Assembly: GCA_905182985.1 (NCBI GenBank)
Contig: CAJJDN010000074.1
Coordinates: forward strand, 325,323 to 389,322
Length of the DNA: 64,000 bases
From: Paramecium sonneborni
Taxonomy: Eukaryota > Ciliophora > Oligohymenophorea > Peniculida > Parameciidae
Direction: 5' to 3'
A program made the position numbers and the translations under genes. Below, piece after piece: positions 51,640 through 63,873 of the stretch. Under the pieces are notes generated by a model, which saw only the letters and a program-made list of their open reading frames with translations, ran no database searches and was not told where the DNA came from. The first letter of the stretch is position 1; each line of letters opens with the position of its first letter.

Positions 51640-51765
51640 ATTATAGTATTTATATATTAATATTATTTAACAGATAAAAAATGAATAAAAATAGAGCAGA
51701 ATGATCAAAGCACTTAAATAATAAAAAAATAAACTAAAGATTTTCAAAATGTAAAATACACTAGA

Positions 51766-53322
51766 TCATATAGATTCAATAATTTCTTCTTCTTCAAATT
51801 CTTCTGCATCTTCTTTTTGATTGTTAATATAATTCATAAGTTTTTTTTAATCATTTGAATTTAGAGAGACTAAATCAAGAAATTTGAAATACCTAATCGA
51901 TTTCGATCCTCAATATATAAATAGATTGCAATAATTAGGGAAACACAAGCAAGTATCAAAAAGAATAAAACTACAGAAACTTAAGAAGAGGCTTCTGCTG
52001 AAATAAAAGCTATAAATAATGGCATCCCAAAAAAAGCAAAATTTTGAACAGAATTCATAACACCATATGCTGTGCCCCTTTATATAATAAAATATTACTA
52101 ATTATTTTTATTTAACAACAAAAGCTATGCTTGTCCAAATAGTACTGGCAAAGAGAGCATATGATAATCCCAAAGTTAGCATACAAAAGATAGGATAAAA
52201 CAAAAGCATCAATAAAAGACCCAAAAAAACTAAAGCACATCCAATAGCAAGAAACTTAATTCTCTATCCAATTTTGTCAACCATTAATCCGATGAAGGGA
52301 CTTAGGAATGTACAACATAAATAGGGAATTCCCATCAATTCACCAGCAACTTCTTAGTTTTATTCTACAGGTGCATCTTTAGGCAACCATAAATCAATTA
52401 TAATGCCACTAGAAAAGGATATAAAAATTAGGACAGAAGTATAAAAAGTAGTCATTATTAAAGTCAAGATCCAAAAAATCTAAAAATTGATTCATTTGTG
52501 TATCTTACTTTAGGGAATGTTCCAATGTCATCTTAAATTTATTTAATAAGTTCTCCAAAATCCATCACTTAAATACTATTATCCAATAATCCTTCAGTTT
52601 TTTGTAGATTTCTTTTTTACAAGATTTCTGTGTAAGAATCTATAAAATTCATTATCAGAAGAGCCAATCCAGATATCAAAGTAATACCAAATCCAACTCC
52701 AAATGCTGTTGTCATTCCTGATTTCTCAGCAATTCTAGGTGATATATAGGTTCCTAAAACTGTAGCACTTCTTATCAAACTCAAATTTAATGCCTAATTA
52801 TTTATATTTTTATTTACATTAGCAAATGACAATTCTTTTCCAACAAACCATTTATTTATAATTATTGAGCTTGCTACACATAGTGATTCACCACCCAATC
52901 CGAATATAAATCTTCCCAAAATCATATATTTTAGGTTTGCAACCGAACTACCAAAATATATGAATCCTTAACCAAGAATCACAAAAAACATAAATATCAG
53001 CGACATCTTTCTATATCCTAATTTGACTATTATTTCTATTTTACCAAACACATCACTCATAAATCCGCCAACTAATGGCAATATTATATTTGGAATCGAA
53101 TAGAACGAATACATAAAACTGAAATAGAAACTTGTAAAATGTTCTCCATATATGGGACTGTATGTCTGCATTATTTACTCCTTTAATAATGCTGGTTAAT
53201 CAAATATAAACATATTTCCATACTAATACTATTCATATGTTATTTACTAATGCTATGCATGCAAGTAATAAAATTATGTATCTTAGAAACCCAGGACTTT
53301 ATTTGTCTACTCCTTTTTTCAT
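51766..53322 (-). CDS. MFSD1-like major facilitator transporter, 477 residues
   Basis: ATG 53322-53320 to TGA 51766-51768. Introns of 25, 24, 29, 22 and 23 nt leave 1434 nt. About twelve membrane helices are seen. The N-terminal signature is FIFDQPALL, then an inward loop GGFMSDVFG and a GRFIFGLGGESL motif in TM4. The second half begins after a polar loop (FGELIKQIQDD), with FIGLMVDKIG as its loop motif. The tail is acidic (EDAEEFEEEEIIESI). The helices and the DQPALL opening resemble MFSD1, a lysosomal carrier; substrate unknown. Only 72 bp separate its start from the divergent Tubby gene. Confidence 0.82.
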
Positions 53323-53394
53323 TTTTAATAATAAAAACGAATAAATCAGAATCAATCAAAATACAATTTGTAAAATAAAATATTTCTAATTAGC
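53323..53394. promoter_or_regulatory. 72-bp bidirectional promoter region
   Basis: The start codons of the MFSD1-like gene (minus) and the Tubby gene (plus) are only 72 bp apart, so this AT-rich stretch must hold the promoters and 5' leaders of both. No named element is recognised. Confidence 0.5.
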
Positions 53395-55089
53395 ATGCAA
53401 AACAATTTAAGTGAAATAAAAAAATATTAACTACAGAAAGAAGAAAGGTTTCAATAAAGTTTATTCAAAGATCAAATCTAAAATATTGATACAACTATAT
53501 AAGATGATTCAAAAAATCCAAACTTTGTTAAAGTCATTCTAATTTGCACTTTCACTAATGAAGTAAACTATCCATTAAATTAAAGACGATAGCAAGTAAA
53601 GAAAAAATTATATGCTCTGAAAACGAAGCTTAAATTATTGAAAAGGATGACGTAGTCGGTAAAGAATCAAATAACAAAAATAGAATAATAAGACCTCTCT
53701 GATTGTATAAAAAAAGAAATTATAACATATGTAGAAAGGACATTTATTGAATGTTCTAAATTGCTGAAATCTAATTACATTGAAAAACTTGATGTAATCA
53801 AAGTAAAATAATTCATATATATATATAGTTACCAATTTGTTCAGCCAATGGAATACGTATTCTTAATGAATATGATATCAGATAATTTTTTAAGTTGTCG
53901 TTAATAAAAAATAATAATGAAGAGTTTACTAAATCTCTACGATCAATGGACACTAAACATTTATTTGGATTGCTTATAAGTAGTTTGGTATTCTAAGTAA
54001 TTTTTCCATTTGAAATTTTGAGGATAGTCAAATTGAAGAGGCCCTTTTTGAATTGCTCTTTTAAAATATCAACTTGGAAAATGCTATTAAATTGTTACTT
54101 ATCACTGTATAATATGAATCCAAAAAACAATATTATTTTTATAAGTATACTAATATTCATCTTATAGACTTATTAAACATTTGTATTATTTTAGCAAAGG
54201 ATTGTTAAAAGAAACATATGACAATCATTTATAAAAAATAGTTTCAAATGGAATGAAACCAAAACAATTGTAAGTGGAAAAACCCAATTTTATAAAATTA
54301 ATAACTTAATTGCACATATTTAAAATTAACTCTACAATCCTTTATCCTCTCTTTAAACAATAAGAGTCACATTTATTTTAATATTACAAGCCAATCAGAG
54401 AAACTTAAATATTTACTGTATACAGAAATTTAGATTGCCCAGAAATAAAAGAATAATCAGATTATCCTCATATTTACTATCTTAAAAATAAAGATAATTA
54501 AACTATTTTAGTAGCCATATAATATGAAATATCAGGAGAAATTCTTGTTTTCTAAGAATATTAAGAGAAATTCATTAAATATAATGATAATTATTTAGGA
54601 ATTATTGAGTTTAAGAATCAAGGCAAAGAATTCATTGTTTATGATGATGGCTATCCAGAATATATGGAAAATAGCTTTCCTTAATGGGTGGGAAGAAAAA
54701 AAAGAAGAATGTTAGTGTTTGATTACTTTTCAGAAAAAAGATATGATAAACCAAGATTATTTGATGTAAAATGCTACAATATTAACACAAACTAATATGA
54801 TGGTAATAAATTATTTATATATTCTGAAGAAATTATCACAAAAGAACCTCATTACGATGAATCTAAAGGGGCTTTTTCTTTAAAGTTAAAAGATATTGCA
54901 CTAATTCCCTCTACCAGAAATTTCATATTGTAAAAAAAATGTGAAAACAACTAAGAATAGCAAATATATTTATGCCATGGGAAATAGAATAGACATGTAT
55001 TTCACTTATAATTGCATGAGGGGATTAGTATATTTTAAGGATTCTGTATTTCAGTTTTATCGATATGTTCAAAGGGCATTTGCTAATGA
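53395..55089 (+). CDS. Tubby-like protein, 546 residues
   Basis: Two introns (31 nt starting at 53998 and 23 nt, GTATAC..TTATAG) leave 1641 nt. The N-terminal ~300 residues are charged and helical. The Tubby barrel follows: YRNLDCPE..YPHIYYLKN, TILVAIQ, DNYLGIIEFKNQGKEFIVYDDG, GRKKRRMLVF, KEPHYDESKGAFSLKL, ALIPSTRNFIL and the closing helix SIFQGFCISVLSI. The block order and the F-x-A/G-F-x-I-x-x-S closing helix match Tubby, which binds phosphoinositides and loads cargo into cilia, fitting a ciliate. The 3' end overlaps the next minus-strand frame by about 20 bp. Confidence 0.82.
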
Positions 55090-55308
55090 ATACATAATAA
55101 TTTGTATTTTTATTTAAACAAATGCAACAGCACTCTGAATCAGATGATCATTCTCCTGTTCATGTAATCTAGTTTTAAGATAAGAATACTGAGATTGAGT
55201 CGGAAGCCTTATGGGATAAGGAAGAGGGTCAACAAGAATATCATATTCAAATAAACTCTGATCGAATTTTAGATATTTTTCAATCCATTGAGTCTTAAAT
55301 TGATCCAT
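55069..55308 (-). CDS. hypothetical small protein, 79 residues
   Basis: ATG 55308-55306 (MDQFKTQWIEKYLKFDQSLF) to TGA 55069-55071, intronless. It is acidic then basic, with a proline motif (DPLPYPIRLPTQSQYSYLKTRL). Read with the ciliate code, it extends past a TAA at 55114 and overlaps the Tubby stop tail-to-tail. A real small gene is likely for the first 64 residues; the last 15 are less sure. Family not recognised. Confidence 0.55.
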
Positions 55309-55521
55309 TTTCTTGTGTCTTTAAAACTAACCAATAAATGATAGTAATGTATAAATAGAGATTGCCTTTCTTGAAAAAATTAGGATATTTAATATGTAAA
55401 AGTGAAACAAAATATTGCATAATACTTATAAAATTAGAGAATCAGAATTCATTATTGATTAAGTCTTTAAAAGGAGTATTAAATTTTAATTAAAAAGGAC
55501 TCTGAAATAAATGATAGCACC

Positions 55522-56316
55522 ATGAAAAAAATAGGAAATGCAATTTATTAATTTTCAGACAAAAATTAACATCTTTCTCATATAGATGAAATTATGTAAG
55601 TGTATATTTATATTAGACATGAAGACTCAAGATTCAATCCATTTCATTTAGATAGTTTGAGTGTGGCTATGATTTATAAATATCTTTAAGATAAAATTGT
55701 GATACCGGAATAAATATCTATGAAATAGCTTTCTAATTTAATAGAGAAGGAACATGAAAAAATAAAGGAAGAACCTTTATTAATCAAGTAATAATAAGTG
55801 AGTTAGTTTCATATTTTTACAATTGAGCGATTTGTTTTCAATAAGATATATGATTAAATGATGAATTAATATATAGTGAAATATTAGGAGAGACAGGAAT
55901 AAGTAGATTTAAAGAAAATATAATTGAAGCAAAAATATTCTAAAGAAGATTTAATCAATTCATTAGAAATTAAAAATCAATATTTACCTTAATCAGAAAT
56001 ACCTTACTGTGAGGCAATAAATGAATTAAAATCAATTTGTCTTTTCAAAACTCCAACTGAAATGTTGAAATAATTTTAATATGTATTAGTTCTGATTAGA
56101 GGAGTTGCTTTTGAATGTAATTAAAAAGAAGAAATAATTGCTATGGATGATGAATTGCCAATATTAATATGGGTGGCTTTAATGAGTGAGGTTCCTAATC
56201 TTTATGCAAAAATATATTTTGTTGATGATTACATCCAAGAAATCGAAAATGAAAAGAGAATTTTAACTAATCTAAGAGTTTCATTAGATTATATTTCTAA
56301 AGAATGGAAATTATGA
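55522..56316 (+). CDS. VPS9-domain protein (Rab5-type GEF), 264 residues
   Basis: An intronless frame of 265 codons. The N-terminal ~110 residues are helical. From about residue 110 the VPS9 fold appears: a helical YCEAINELKSICLFKTPTEML stretch and the core D-D-E-L-P-I-L-I-W-V-A-L with Asp and Pro spaced as in Rabex-5 and Vps9. The VPNLYAKIYFVDDYI motif follows, then a terminal TNLRVSLDYI helix. These GEFs load GTP on Rab5 on early endosomes. An upstream in-frame stretch without ATG means a 5' exon cannot be excluded. Confidence 0.82.
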
Positions 56317-56530
56317 TATAATTTATAATTTATCTTACATTCAAAATTGATTCTTCTGTTTCTCTAATTTTTATAAACTTAAATCTAAAACCTAAAATTA
56401 ATTTTTGAGAAAAATAGTATATGTTGTATTATTTGGCATTATGAATAAACTGCTAAGATTGTTCCTTTTCAAAATTGTTCAAATTATGCTTTAATAATAT
56501 ATTTGTTATATTAAAAATTTGAATTATCGA

Positions 56531-59500
56531 ATGAACATTTATTAACCAAATCATTCAGCACTTTCAAATGCATTTAAATCACAGGCTTGTATTACTGAAT
56601 AGAAAATAATCTTTTTAGAGTAATCTCTAAATAAAGCCTAAAGAGATGTAATGATATTGAATTAAATGTAGTTAAATGATATAAGATTTCAACAGAACCA
56701 TTTAAAATCTAAAAGGGAGGATTTGATCTCTAACTATTAAAAATGCAACAGAAAGCTATTAAAGTAAATAGATGAGTTATAACTCCTAATCAACAAAACT
56801 CAATCATATATTAAATTAGACTAATTAATTACAGCATTCAAAAATAATGATTGGAATGATCATATAGCAAGATATCTACATGAAAACAATAAGTTTACTT
56901 CTTAGAAAATAAAAATAATTTAAAAAATTATATTAACTGATTAATAATTAAGTGATTGGAGAGAGTAAATATACATGATTAAGGAAGATATTAATGGATT
57001 ACATGATTAGAATAGCGCTTTAATTATTGAATTTGAGGAATTAGATGAAGTGATTCATTAATGGAATGGTTCAGCAATAGAACCTATAAGCAAAATATAC
57101 TAAATTAAGAAATAGTTAAATGAACTAAAAGCAAATTATTTAGATTTATCAAGTGAGAGATAGCAAAAAGAGGCTTGTTTAAATCAATTGAAAACTTAAG
57201 TTGATTCTTGTTAGGAAAATCTAAATCAATTAAGAAAAGAATAGATTCCAATTTTATAAGAAGTTGATTTTTAATTAAAACAAAGCATTCAATTTTGGTT
57301 TTCTCCAGATTTAGTTTATAAAGTATATTTAGATATCTTCAGTGATTGTGTTGATTTTAATAAAGATAAAATAGATGAAGTATTTAGTATTTTGATGTAA
57401 ATTCATGACAAAATAGTTGGATGTTGTTTTAGTTTATTATAAAAGCATATTAAATTTGAAGAAAGATAGTAAATGTTTGATACAAATTTTTAAGAGGCTA
57501 CAAATTTAATAAATTAATATTCATAATGGTTTAAGGAAATAGATGTTTAAGATTTTGAATGTTTACTAGGTATTTATTGATTAATTAGAAGTTTAAAAAA
57601 TTAATAATTATTAATTTATGAACATAATTGAATAGAAAAGCCAACGTTTCCAGGCTGTTTTACAAAAATAAATTCGAATTTTTAGTTGTACCCAAGAACA
57701 CACAAGTCTTAAGTATGGTTATCATAGATTCTGCTTAGAGCTCAATAAATTGAGCTAGAAAGATAAGTTCATAAATTATTGTACGAATAATCGATGATAC
57801 AGTGCAACTATCAACGTTTAGAATCCTAGTTACAATAACTAAAGATCGCTGGGCCTATCCTTATAATGAATACTTAAAGTTATCAATTAGAATAAATATT
57901 GGATAGAATAAATACTATTGAAATCATTTAGAAAAAAAATAAATAATAAATTGAATTAAATTATCCTCAACAAATTTGTGTTATTGAATCATAAATAATT
58001 CAATATTAGAATTAGTTTTAATAATTGATTGAATAATTGTTAAGCATAAAATCAGATATAAAATTAGTCTATAATTAAGATATTGATTAAGATGAAGCTT
58101 TTTTATAAATGGAACTATAGTAAATCAATTAAGAATTATAAAATTAAGAATTAATATTTTCAAAATCTAAAAATGAATGTGATATTAAACTTCAATAATT
58201 TGATTCAGAAGAAAGTAAGAATATTGATTCTAATTAAGATAATATTTTAAATAAAATTGAAACAATATCATAAGCAATGAATGATTATAGCAACCCAAAA
58301 CCAATTAAAGAAAATATTCCACCAACAGATTTGCATTCTAAACGTTAATCTTTAGATAATAGTATTTTTGACAACAATAAAACAAATCTAAAATACTCTT
58401 ATCATGAAAATACAACTGAAAGAAGTCATTCCAGATCAAGATCAGCTTTAGGTGCAAATTCATCTTCAAATTCTTTAAGAAACTTTTTGAATTTTTAAAG
58501 TCCAACCTAATTAAAAAGAACTAAACTTACACTGATTCATAAAAATTCTAATAGAAACTCATAAAAATAATCAATAAATTCTTCTATTTAAAAAATAGAT
58601 GATACTACTCTATTGTCACCAAATAAAAGTTTTATTTCAAATAAAAATCTATGCCCTTAATAGATGAAAACATTCAAAGTATATAAAAGAACTGTCTAAA
58701 ATACTCTTATTTAAAAACTTTAAGAGGTTAACAATTATATCCCTAAGTATTTAAACTTTAATATTGTAAGGTTTGTTAAATATAATGAAAAAATGAAATG
58801 TATAGAGTTTTACAATACAAATAGAATTGGAAGTGATTTAGGTGTCAAGGATTCTGCATTAAATATCAAACAAATTGTTGGAATAACACAATAATTAGTT
58901 AAAGGTGTTATTAAATAAAGTAATCTATATAAATAATTTAGACTTCACTTTTTATGGATTATTTTTATTGCTTTAAAAAAATCAGAAAGTAGAAATTTTA
59001 TTTGCCAAATAAGAGGAGTTAATATAATTCTTGAACATCTTAAAGTGAATTTATTCAATTATATAAATTTTTCTTAAAAAATTATGTTATACTCATAAAG
59101 ATAATCAAACTAATTTGATAATATGGAATCATTAATCATCAATAAGATGCCTTAAGTATCTTCACGTTCTCGAAATTTATCCAATGATAGATAATAAAAT
59201 AATGATAGATCAATTTAACTTTCAATAGAAAATAGCAGAAAAAAACATAAAGCTTAATCCTATTCATTAGAAAAATCAGTAAATTTTTTTAAAATAATAT
59301 TTTAATAGTTAAATTTGAGCTCTTAGAATTAAAAGGTTGAAAATTTAGTGGTTTCTTGGATGCAACAAAAAAATTTATCATCCCTTAATTCAAGTTCAAA
59401 TAATGTTTTGCCAAGTAATTTTAACAATATAATTCAGTATCACAATTTGAAAGTTAAGGAAGACAATCAAATCGACCTCATATAATTATAGAAGAAGATC

Positions 59501-60123
59501 TTTTATATACAGAAGAAGGTGATCAATAACATGGAATTCAATCTAATAAAGCCAATTAAAATAGAAATAAAACACCTAGCACTACACGTCCTCATGCAAA
59601 AAGTACAAAAGAATAATGTATTCTATTAACTTATGAAGAAAGTTTTGATGTCAAAAAAAATGTTTTAGAAAAAAATGTTCCTAAAAAAAATATAAACACT
59701 TATGCTTAAAGACCACAAACCACAAAAATGTACACTTAAGTAAAATCTTCAACTTTGGTTTATAAAGAGCATTCTATCCATAATCCAATGAAATCTTCAC
59801 AAATTGATTAAGTCAAAGTTAGTAATCTTTATAGCGGATCAAATAGTTATTGCAATAATATCAACAATAAAAATAAATAGAATACTTCCTAAAAAATTGT
59901 TAAGAAACCTAGTCTTATTCCAAACTCAGAATTCTAATTGGATAATTAATGCATTCCTGATTTGATCAAATTAAAGGATTTGATCATATCAACATATTTA
60001 AAACAAAATAGAGCTCTCATTAGTTCCTAAAATTAAATTATTAAGTAAAAATTTTTATGAAAACATAGAAATTTTGATGAAATTGTTGCAATTTTAAAAT
60101 AGGATTTCCCTTAAAATTTATGA
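56531..60123 (+). CDS. long coiled-coil protein with PH-like region, 1159 residues
   Basis: ATG 56531. The frame needs an unusually long 66-nt intron (57570-57635), a 23-nt intron (GTAATT..ATTCAG near 59413) and a final 24-nt intron (60045-60068), giving 3480 nt to TGA 60121-60123. Without the last intron it ends at TGA 60058-60060 (1146 residues). Residues 1-~560 are coiled coil. A Ser/Asn-rich linker follows (SHSRSRSALGANSSSNSL). A folded segment (NIVRFVKYNEKMKCIEFYN, then FRLHFLWIIFIALKKS) has a PH-like strand-helix order. The tail is disordered. No family is certain. It could be a cortical or vesicle-tethering scaffold. Confidence 0.7.
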
Positions 60124-60219
60124 TGTTTTTAAGTTTTCAAATATATAATTCTAATATGAATTAATTTTATTTATATATATCTGTTATTTAGTTAGAAACA
60201 TATATTTTACTCTATTTTT

Positions 60220-60369
60220 TTAAGATCGAATAATTGAGTTTCAGAAATTACTTAAAGGCTCTAGAAATCTTGAATTAAGAAAATATGAATTTATAAAAGT
60301 TTCAGAAGATTTATAAAATTCTATAAATATCAATAATAAAGAAAGTTATTATTATAACAATTAAATTTG
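60220..60369 (+). other. short open frame of unclear origin
   Basis: A + strand frame reads RIIEFQKLLKGSRNLELRKY and goes on to a TGA at about 60367. It has coding-like composition but no start of its own, and it overlaps the tail of the phosphatase frame on the other strand. It may be a lost last exon of the upstream coiled-coil gene or a relic. Confidence 0.3.
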
Positions 60370-60901
60370 AATCATAGAGTATTTCAAACTAGTAATATTG
60401 AGTGCTGTATGAAATTTTAATCAATTTTAGATTTTGGGAAGTTAAGATGATTAAAAAAAGATTATAAAAAAATAAGAGTTAATATATTTAAAGATCTCTT
60501 TGAAACATCTTCAATTAATCTAAGAACCCTGAATTAGATTCTGCTCTGGAATGCTTTTATTTTACATAGTTTAACGCTCTTAACGAATTAATCCTTAATA
60601 ACTTATAATATATGCTGTTATAATAGTCACTGATCGACTTTAGCCCCCATAACAGAACTAAAATATTTTTATTTTGATCAATTATTGAATCAATATAGTC
60701 TATACACTCTTCAAAATATTATTTAAGGTTATTTTCTGGTTTATCCTCTATATCAATGCATTTATAAGAAAATTGAGAAGGAAAATATATAGGTAAATCT
60801 CCAATAATGAGAATATTTTTAATTTGATTCTTGTTTAACCAATATTAATCTTTGGCATAGACAACTGATGACAAAAATAAATGAGGGATTATTTCAGACA
60901 T
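60302..60901 (-). pseudogene. dual-specificity phosphatase, frame broken at the active site
   Basis: From ATG 60901-60899 the frame reads MSEIIPHLFLSSVVYAKDQYW, then CIDIEDKPENNLKQYFEECIDYID and KNILVL, the normal lead into the HCxxGxxR loop. At that point a two-base loss puts the signature in another frame, where YGGQSRSVTIITAYI can be read with the HC lost at the break. A second shift restores the first frame for LRALNYVKQKHSRAESNSGFLDQLKMF, the typical last helix of the domain. Two compensating breaks flanking the catalytic loop would make a non-catalytic protein if translated. Sequencing error at both sites is the alternative. Confidence 0.65.
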
Positions 60902-61206
60902 TAGTAAAATAAAATAATAATATATTAATTTAATAAGTTAAATGAGGTAATTATAAAATCTGTCAATCAATATAAATTTAAAATAATTCAAGATATATGA
61001 ATATTATTGTTTTAATTATGAAAATCTTTAAAGATAAGAATGTATTAAATAACGATAATGTATAGTAATGAAGAGAAAATGAATGCAGATGAAGTGATTA
61101 ATAAAAAAGTAAATAGGAGTTGTATGCACTGTAATAAACGGTGAAAAAGATAGTAAAGATGGTAGAAGTTAATTAAAATATATATATAATTAATATATAT
61201 TTATTT
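60902..61206. other. AT-rich intergenic spacer
   Basis: 305 bp between divergent starts of the phosphatase pseudogene and the CK1 gene. A short purine-rich stretch (about 61070-61160) stands out, otherwise nothing recognised. Confidence 0.5.
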
Positions 61207-62771
61207 ATGCAGACAGCATCTATATTTAATGGAAAGTACGTAGTATAGAAGAAAATATCTTCTGGATCTTTTGGTGTGGTTTTATTAGGACATGATAAAG
61301 ATAGAAATATAGATGTAGCAATAAAAATAGAGAAGGAAGAAAATGAGGATGTGCGTTCTTTAGAAAGAGAAGTTTAGGTTTTAGAAAGACTAAATGGAAT
61401 TGAAGGAGTTCCTAAATTATATTGGCATGGAGAGTAGGATGAATATAATGTTATTGTGATGCAAATATTAGGAAAGGATTTAGCTTACTATTTGAAGAGC
61501 AAAAAGAGGTTCTCATTTAAAACAACAATCTAATTGGGAATATAAATAGTAAAAGTTTTAGAGAGAATTCACAATAAAGGAGTTGTTCATAGAGATTTAA
61601 AACCAGAAAATGTTTTATTCGGAGTAGATGATGAATGTTCTAAAATTTATGTGGTTGATTTTGGAATAAGTAAAGTATATCGAGATAAACATGGAAACAT
61701 TCAGTAATTTTGAATAATATAGTAAGTCCTTTCCGTGATAATACATCCTTTATTGGCACTACTAGATATGCATCGATAGCAGCACATAAGGGTTACGAAT
61801 TGAGCAGAAAAGATGATATTGAATCACTCATTTATGTTCTGCTATATTTTATGAAAGGGTAACGGAATTTTGATTTATAAAAAGTCTAGGCAGCTACCAT
61901 GGCAAAACATGTAGAATGTTAGTGATGAGGAAAGAACATCCAAAGTTGGAGAAATGAAGATGTCCATAGATCCTAAAGAATTATGCAAAGATGTACCTAA
62001 TGAATTTGCTATTATACTAGAGTACATATTATATGTAACCCTAGGTACCTTAAGTAATTGCAATATTTAAGTGAGCCAAATTATAATTTTGTTTATTAAT
62101 AGTTTGAAAAAGCAGCAGAAAATTTGGGAGTTTAATTGGACAACTCATTTGATTGGGATTAATAATAACCAATGAAAATTTCATAAAGTGTACATTCTGA
62201 AACCATGCAACGATCCACTACATTGAATTAATAATTATAGCTTCCATCAACAGGAGAAATGAAAAAGTCTCTTGATAAACAAGGAAGCAATCTGATCAGA
62301 TAGTATAAATCCATATATATATCTGATTAGAATGAGTAATAATCAATTCTTAGCTCCTCCTTTATCAAATTAGTTATAGCCTCCTGCTTTAAAAAGATAA
62401 GATTCATCACAGTAGCCAAGTATTGTATCAGGAAGTGTGATGCTGAGCACATACAATTCGATAAGACCTAAATATTAGGCTTCTTAATTGGGTTTTGATG
62501 TTAAACTTAGTCTTGATACTATACCGAAAGAGTGCAATAAAGAATAGAATAGAACACAAGAGTAAAAGATAATTCAAAATCCTTATACTGAAACTGTTGG
62601 CTGGAGAGATTCTGTCTTTGAGGAGAACTTTGATGAAATCCCTTTATCCAAAAAATATGGAATGCTTTAATAAAAAGGAGTTGATATGTAGATTAATTTA
62701 TTATTTTATCTAGCTACAGAAAGTAAATGAACTCTAGTGCAAGTCCAAACAGACAAAAGAAAAAAAATTGA
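61207..62771 (+). CDS. casein kinase 1 family kinase with C-terminal tail, 477 residues
   Basis: Five introns (23, 31, 23, 28 and 26 nt) leave 1434 nt. Kinase motifs: [39 protein letters not shown], and [13 protein letters not shown] followed by SRKDDIES, the CK1 replacement for APE; LPWQNM follows. The tail of ~170 residues is Gln/Ser-rich ([26 protein letters not shown]) and probably regulatory through autophosphorylation. Splicing of the last intron (GTAGATT..ATCTAG) moves the end from TGA 62728 to 62769. It differs clearly from the CK1 at 24948, which has no tail. Confidence 0.92.
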
Positions 62772-63044
62772 ATTTTTATTTTTATTTTAAACCAGGTTTA
62801 GGGTTTATTTCTAAATTTGGCTAGTTTTTCATTTTTTATTTTGTAGTTCAAATTCAGACAATAGATAAATTAAACTTAATCTATTATAGATTATTAAAAA
62901 GTTTTGTAATAGAGTAAATTTAATGAAAGATAGAAATTGGGCTATTCATTTGAATAGAGTAATATTTAATCTATTAATATATACTTTTGGTTTTATTAAA
63001 TTAATACTCACTATTTTTGTTAAATAAAATTTGTTAAGAAAATA

Positions 63045-63873
63045 ATGAATCCAAATACACCTTTCAATGAACGGTTCTAGAAAATTTAAGAGAAATTGAA
63101 TTCTATTCCTCTTCATCATGATACTTCTAAAGCTCATAGAATTGATACTATTAATTCTAGAGTCACAGCAGTAGAGGAAAGAATTTAGGATACAATAACA
63201 TCTTATAACAGAAAACTAGTAATAGTTTAATAAAGATAAAAAGCATTCTTTGAAAGATGAAATAGTGAGAGTTTAAAAGTAGATTGAAGAAGAAAATAAT
63301 ACTTTTGAAACGTAATTTGAGTAAAGAGTTCGTGAGATAGCTGCATTTGAAAGTCGAATCACAACAAAATTAGAATAAGAAATTGCTTTAAGAAGAGATG
63401 GAAACTTAAAATTGCAAGGATATTTGGATGAGAAAGTAAATTTAAAATTTATTAGAACTTAGGTTGTCTACTTAAAGTCTGATATTTAGACTGAGAGTAA
63501 AATTAGATAGGAATAGGTTGACAATATTACAACATCATTAGAAAATGATTTACCTAAGTTGTATGATATGGTGAAAACTGAAGGATAAGATAGAGAAGAT
63601 AGTGATAATGGGACATTAAGAAGATCTGGAGAAGAAATTAGAAGATTGAATGAGGGTTTAGCCAATCAAAAAAAGTTAAGGTACATATTATTATTGATAA
63701 TCTTTTTTAGAGAAGAATCTGAGACAGCTATCTTTGAAATGCTTAAGGATTTAGTCTCTAGAGTCAAAAGTGAAATAGAAGAAGAAAAGAAACTTAGAGA
63801 AGAATCATAGGAATCACTTTTGGGTTTGCTGGAAGATGCTGCAAATAAAATTTATAGAGCTGCAAAAGATTGA
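63045..63873 (+). CDS. SF-assemblin (striated-fibre/rootlet protein), 248 residues
   Basis: ATG 63045 (MNPNTPFNERFQKIQEKL) to TGA 63871-63873; introns of 25, 27 and 30 nt leave 747 nt. After a short proline-containing head the whole protein is one segmented coiled coil (RIDTINSRVTAVEERIQD, FEQRVREIAAFESRITTKLE, REESETAIFEMLKDLVSRVK), with Ile-Tyr-Arg near the end. Length, head and helix pattern fit SF-assemblins, which build the striated rootlets of basal bodies; Paramecium has a large family. Segmental heptads with short skips are typical. The 27-nt intron is inferred from its GTAAAT..CTTAG ends, since its removal does not change frame. Confidence 0.85.

Noticed and set aside
57567..57634. 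66-bp block in the coiled-coil gene as a retained IES
   Set aside because: Only one TA pair restores the frame, and its ends do not resemble the IES consensus, whereas GT..TAG splice ends are good.
62790..62820. ggtttagggttt motif resembling telomeric repeats
   Set aside because: Too short and not the Paramecium TTGGGG/TTTGGG repeat; flanked by ordinary spacer DNA.
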